From Nematostella vectensis (Eukaryota; Cnidaria; Anthozoa; Actiniaria; Edwardsiidae), in contig NC_064047.1 of assembly GCF_932526225.1 (NCBI RefSeq), positions 6,261,501-6,325,500 of the forward strand: DNA of 64,000 bases, given 5' to 3'. Positions 28,901 to 35,800 of the stretch are shown piece by piece. Positions within the stretch are counted from its first letter, which is position 1; each line of letters starts with the position of its first letter. The notes beneath the pieces were generated by a model. The model had not been told where the DNA came from. It saw only the letters and a program-made list of their open reading frames with translations, and made no database searches. The translations under genes were made by a program, and so were the position numbers.

Positions 28901-31900
28901 TAATTTGACTGGCGGAAAAGGAAAATCCCAAAAGATAAAAACAAATCGTTTTTGAATGTTTTGAAAATGCAGCGCGTCGCGATACAACGGATTCGATAGT
29001 AACACAATTCAGTTAATTATTCTAAGCGTTTTTTTATTCATTATTTCTTAGATAGCTGATAGCATCGTTCGTAAGGCCCGTGAAACCCTGGAGCGAGCGA
29101 TCGACCTCGTCAATACCACGAGCAAGTGGGGGGCACGAGTTGTTTACGGAGACACCGACAGGTAGGCGGGCATGCTTTCGGAGATAACGACAGGTAGGCG
29201 AGCAAGTGTTCGGACAATACTGACAGGTGGGCGAGTAAGTCTCAAGAATACCGTCAGGTAGGGGAGTTAGTGTTCGGACAATACCGTCAGGTAGGCGAGC
29301 AAGTGTTCGAACAATACAGTCAGGTAGGCGAGCAAGTGTTCGGATATATCGACAGATCGGCGAACATGCGTTCGAAGATACCGACGGGTCGGCGAGCCAT
29401 GTACGAGGATCCCGACAGGTGGGCGAACATGTGTTCTGACATACCGACTAGCAGTGTTCTGTTATTCCGATTGTTGTTTATTTGGCTTGTTTATTTATCT
29501 TGTATGTTTCACGATTCCTCCTCAGCTTATTTGTGCTACTCAAAGGAGTCAGTAAGGACGAAGCATTTCGAATCGGACACGAAATCACGGAGACGGTCAC
29601 CGCGCAAAACCCGAAACCCGTGAAGCTCAAGTTTGAAAAGGTGATCTTTTTAGTTCTGGAAAAAGAGAGCAAAACAGTTATGTTCAAGTACGAGCATTTT
29701 CAGACCTTGTCCCCACGTGTCCGTTATCGTTTGAAAACGCGACCTTTTTGTTCCGTTTTCAAAAAGATCCGCGTCCGTAGCATTTTCATTTTGATACAAC
29801 CCGTCGGCGGGCCACAGCATTTTCATTTTGATACAACCTGTCGGCGGGCCACAGCATTTTCATTTTGATACAACCCGTCGGCGGGCCACAGCATTTTCAT
29901 TTTGGTACAACCCGTCGGCGGGCCACAGCATTTTCATTTTGGTACAACCCGTCGGAGGGGCCACAGCATTTTCACTTTGATACAACCCGTAGGCGGGCCA
30001 CAGCATTTTCATTTTGATACAACCCGTCGGCGGGCCACAGCATTTTCATTTTGATACAACCCGTCGGCGGGCCACATTATTTTCATTTTGATACAACCCG
30101 TCGGCGGGCCACAGTATTTTCACTTTGATACAACCCGTCGGCGGGCCACAGCATTTTTATTTTGATACAACCCGTCGGCGGGCCACATTATTTTCATTTT
30201 GATACAACCCGTCGGCGGGCCACAGCATTTTCATTTTGATACAACCCGTCGGCGGGCCACAGCATTTTCATTTTGATACAACCCGTCGGCTTGCCACAGC
30301 ATTTTCATTTTGATACAACCCGTCGGCGGGCCACAGTATTTTCACTTTGATACAACCCGTCGGCGGGCCACAGTATTTTCACTTTGATACAACCCGTCGG
30401 CGGGCCACAGTATTTTCATTTTGATACAACCCGTCGGCGGGCCACAGCATTTTCATTTTGATACAACCCGTCGGCTTGCCACAGCATTTTCATTTTGATA
30501 CAACCCGTCGGCGGGCCACAGTATTTTCACTTTGATACAACCCGTCGGCGGGCCACAGTATTTTCACTTTGATACAACCCGTCGGCGGGCCACAGCATTT
30601 TCATTTTGATACAACCCGTCGGCGGGCCACAGCATTTTCATTTTGATACGACCCGTCGGCGGGCCACAGTATTTTCATTTTGATACAACCCGTCGGCGGG
30701 CCACAGCATTTTCATTTTGATACAACCCGTCGGCGGGCCACAGTATTTTCATTTTGATACAACCCGTCGGCGGGCCACAGCATTTTCATTTTGATACAAC
30801 CCGTCGGCGGGCCACAGCATTTTCATTTTGATACAACCCGTCGGCGGGCCACAGCATTTTCATTTTGATACAACCCGTCGACGGGCCACAGCATTTTCAT
30901 TTTGATACAACCCGTCGGCGGGCCACAGCATTTTCATTTTGATACAACCCGTCGGCGGGCCACAGCATTTTCATTTTGATACAACCCGTCGGCGGGCCAC
31001 AGCATTTTCATTTTGATACAACCCGTCGGCGGGCCACAGCATTTTCATTTTGATACAACCCGTCGGCGGGCCACAGCATTTTCATTTTGATACAACCCGT
31101 CGGAGGGGCCACAGCTAATCTAAAGCTATGGCTGTCAGAGTGCTTTTTTCGCGGAGTTTTGGAGTCAAATTCCCCTTTGGTCCGCCAGTCTGTGGCATTT
31201 TGGATGCGCTCGCAACATCGTGAAAACTGTCTATTGTTGGTTTTGGTTGAGGAAAAAAAAAGAATCCTGACGAAAAGGCCTCGGAATTTATGCGAGAAAC
31301 GACAAGCTCAACACACATTGGAACCGGGAATCGAACCCGAAACCAAGTGGTGAGAGGCACAGGCACTACAGAGCGACGCTCTGCCAACTGCGCCACAAAT
31401 AATTCCCAGCGAAGTTCTTTCTCCTATAGGAGGCTCTTGAAAAGGGCTGACCACTATCGTTGAGTTGATTATAGCCTGCCAAAGTTTCCTTTTCAGTGAT
31501 CAGAGCTGTCTTCTAGCGTAGAGTTGATTGTAGTCTGTCCTGGTTTCCCTGTCAGTGAGAAAACCTGTCCACTATCGTAGCGTTGATTGTAACCTTCCGT
31601 TGTTTGCCTGTCAGTGATAAGAGCTGTCCCTTAGGGTAGAGTTGATTGTAGTTTGTCGTGGTATTCCTGCAGGTCTATCTACCATGTGTGCTGCAAACCA
31701 AGAAGCGCTATGTCGGTTACATGTATGAGACTGCTGACCAGAAGGAAGCAGTGTTCGACGCCAAAGGCATCGAGACTGTGCGTCGGGACACGTGCCCAGC
31801 GGTTGCTAAGGTTTGTGGGATTGCATAAGTTCACATCCCTAAACAAAGTAGATTGCTCTCAAACGGTAGTTCATGATAGTTTACAGCGCAAGACTATCGC

Positions 31901-32796
31901 CCACTCTCACTATCATGCGTGCGTCAAACGAGATGAGGCGACATGGCCTGATAGTCGTCAACAGCGTACGCAGAAAAATCACAACGAACCAACTTGCGAT
32001 CACTTCGCAAAGAAACCGATGAGTCTTTTCCCCATTCCTTCGTTGGGCGGGGGGATTGGGTCGAGTTGATAAGCGAGCAGCATACTGTACGATTTTTGCA
32101 ATTCAATTCAATTTATGTGAATCTAACTAATGAAGATATTCCCGGAGCAGAATTGCCAAAGTCTACCGTTTAGTCTAGCGTTTCATTCAGTATCACATCA
32201 ACATGTTTTCGACGCCATGTTGAATTGCGCCCCCTAAAATCTTCCCAGCATGCTGTTCGCTTATCAGCTCGACCCAATCCTCCGCGCAACCTAACAATGT
32301 CGAATGGGGTAGGTGTTGCCACCATATATGACGTCATCTACACAGGTATCCCAAACAGTACATATTTTTGAAATTCGGATAACAGCTCTATATGATGACG
32401 GTACGCGGGGGTTGTCATGTGTGCAAGTGACACTTTTTTATCAGAATCTAAGCATCAAGAGATGATTTAGTGCTTGTTCTCCTGTTCCCAGGTCCTTGAG
32501 AAGTCCTTGCGTATCCTATTCGAATCACGTGACGTCTCTCTTGTTAAGCAGTTTGTCCAGCGGCAGTTTCGTAAGCTAATGGAGGCTCGCGTCTCTCTCG
32601 CTGACCTGACCTTTGCCAAGGAGTACCGCGGTATGCGCTCATACAAACCTGGGGCATGCGTACCAGCACTTGAACTCGCTAGGTAGGGTTATCATAATGA
32701 TGACGATGGTGGTGATGATGATGATGACGACGACGATGATGATGAAGGATGGTAATGGAGATGATGATGATGATAACAATGATGATGATGATAACA

Positions 32797-32834
<38 letters not shown>

Positions 32835-35800
32835 AATGATGATTGTGATAGTAATGGTGATTGTGATAGTAATAGTGATTGTGATGGTGATTGTGATGGT
32901 AATGGTGATTGTGATGGTAATGGTGATTGTGATAGTTATGGTGATGGTGATGGTGAAAGTAATGGTGATTGTGATAGTAATGGTGATGGTGATAGTAATG
33001 GTGATGGTGATAGTAATGGTGATGGTGATAGTAATGGTGATGGTGATAGTAATGGTGATGGTGATAGTAATGGTGATTGTGATAGTAATGGTGATTGTGA
33101 CGGTGATTGTGATGGTAATGGTGATTGTGATGGTAATGGTGATGGTGATGGTAATGGTGATGGTGATAGTAATGGTGATGGTGATAATAATGGTGATTGT
33201 GATGGTGATTGTGATTGTGATGGTGATTGTGATGGTAATGGTGATTGTGATTGTGATGGTGATTGTGATGGTAATGGTGATTGTGATGGTGATGGTGATT
33301 GTGATAATAATGGTGATTGTGATAGTAATGGTGATTGTGATGGTGATTGTGATGGTAATGGTGATTGTGATGGTAATGGTGATGGTGATGGTGATGGTAA
33401 TGGTGATGGTAATGGTGATGGTGATGGTAATGGTGATGGTGATAGTAATGGTGATTGTGATAGTAATGGTGATGGTGATAGTAATGGTGATGGTGATAGT
33501 AATGGTGATGGTGATAGTAATGGTGATTGTGATAGTAATGGTGATAGTGATAGTAATGGTGATGGTGATGATTGTAATCATGTCGATGGTGATGATTGTT
33601 ATGATGCGGTATGCATCTTACTGCAGGCGAATGTTGAAGGAAGACCGTCGCTCAGAACCTCGCGTCAGCGAAAGGGTCCCGTATGTAGTGGTGTATGGTA
33701 GCCCTGGACTACCCCTGATACAACTTGTCAAAAGGTACAGTTGCCATAGTTACAACAGACCCGTATGTAGTTGTGCAGGTAGCCCTGGACTACCCCTGAT
33801 ACAACTTGTCAAAAGGTACAGTTGCCATAGTTACAACAGACCCGTATGTAGTTGTGCAGGTAGCCCTGGACTACCTCTGATACAACTTGTCAAAAGGTAC
33901 AGTTGCCATAGTTACAACAGACCCGTATGTAGTTGTGCAGGTAGCCCTGGACTCCTCTGATACAACTTGTCAAAAGGTACAGTTGCCATAGTTACAACAG
34001 ACCCGTATGTAGTTGTGCAGGTAGCCCTGGACTCCTCTGATACAACTTTTGAAAAGGTACAGTTATCATAATGCAAGGGTTCTCTGTATCCCCTGTTCGC
34101 TTAATACAGTTGCTAAATTTCTAATGGAAACCCCGCCAATGAGGATAGTAATTTTGCAGGCCCGAAGAGGTACTACAAGACGAGCGTCTTCGTGTAAACG
34201 CCTCGTATTACATCACCAAACAGATTCTGCCGCCATTACATCGGGTCTTTTCCCTTATCGGGGTGGACGTGAAAACATGGTGAGTACGCATGCGCAGTTC
34301 AGCCATCAAGTGTTTAGTTTGACGTTATGTCTTTCTCGTTTAGGTACGCGGACATGCCACGTGTTGTACGCATCACGCAACAACCGCTGCCCAATCAAAC
34401 CGACACACGAAAAGTACGAAGCTTATCCAAATGGTGTCTTTGCATAGGAAATTGCAAATTGCCTTCAGGGCACATGTGTTGTCTTCATATCAAACATATT
34501 TGTTTTTAAGGTGGCCTTTGTGTTTCTCGTCCTGCCATCACCTTAAACAGGAGATCTTACATTTTTTTTATATCTGCTTCAACCATTTTCTTGTTTATCC
34601 CCCTAAATGTACATTAAAACGAGCAGCAAAAACGCACAACTTTTTTGCAGCAAAAAAATTAATTTTGATTTCTGATTGGCTGATGCAACTGCTTGCGTAT
34701 GCTTGACGTCACTTTGCTGCGAGACAAGTTGGGTTGCTGTAGTAATGCGGCTACATCTACGAGTTTTGTTGCAAAAAGAATCTTCTTCTAAAGCAAAAAA
34801 GCAAACTTTTTCAACCATCAACAACAACAAAAAATTTGCTATGATAAAAGCTGGTTCGCCGGTAGTAAAACGCGCAACATCGCTTACGAACTTTTTTTGC
34901 AGCAATGCTGTAACAAAAGTTGCACGATTTTGAAGCAATGCTGCCACAAAAGTTGTACGATTTTGGTGCTTTTACCGTACCTTAAGTTAAATTAGTGCAA
35001 ACTTGCAGGGAATCATGTTTTCCTGCATGTAGTCCTGAGGGAGGAACACTCTTTCTTATTACAACCGCATTCTCGGCCTAGTCTTCTGTATACTATAAGA
35101 TGAAGTACAACATACTTTAGGTTGACGTCAAGTGCCTTGTGTTCAGGGCACAGGGTGACCGCGTTCTGTTTTCTCATCTCCAGGGCACGATAGCACAGTA
35201 CTTCGCGACGCTCAGTTGTCCCGTATGTCAGGAAATGACTCCCAAGAGGCTTTGCGATGCGTGTCAGCAGGATCCGCAAAAGGTTGTGGTCACCCTGAAT
35301 GCGCGCGTGAGAGATTGGGAACGAGCACATGATCAACTCAGTCAGGTAAGCGTCGTAAACACGATTTTAAACATCGTTGCCCGCCAGCCTCATTGAAGGT
35401 AGCCAACTACTACTTTATCGCTTCCCGGTATAAACTTTATAGGGACCGATAAAAGGGCCTGACATTTGGGCCACATTAGAGGGACACTTGCACTGTGGAG
35501 AGTGATTTTAGTGTTATTTCGGCAATCTTAAAAACCATGAAAATGATGTGAAAAAATTAAAATAACTATTCAGGTTTATTAACATATGATGGGAATGTTG
35601 TCGTTTCGAGGGACTGGTACCGAGGACTCTTAGTTTTTTTTCAGATACTTTCTCCATTGACTAAAGATGGTCACAGTCCCGGTTTTCTCTTCTGATTACA
35701 AGTCATAATGTTTACGAAGCACCTGCGGTACGGTAACCTTAAAAATAACAAGAATCATGCAGTTTTTTCCAAATAAGAAATATATTAGTTTCCTTATATG

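Noticed and set aside
29795-31115. Regular repeats resembling a CRISPR array
   Set aside because: Units are contiguous with no unique spacers, and the DNA is eukaryotic intron.
31320-31402. tRNA gene on the minus strand
   Set aside because: A and B boxes are good, but the ends do not pair as an acceptor stem; better explained as a SINE head.
32679-33960. Long open frames of Asp/Gly/Asn, Met/Val or Ile/Thr repeats
   Set aside because: They run through a GAT-type hexamer microsatellite. Only the short part 33627-33734 is a real exon.
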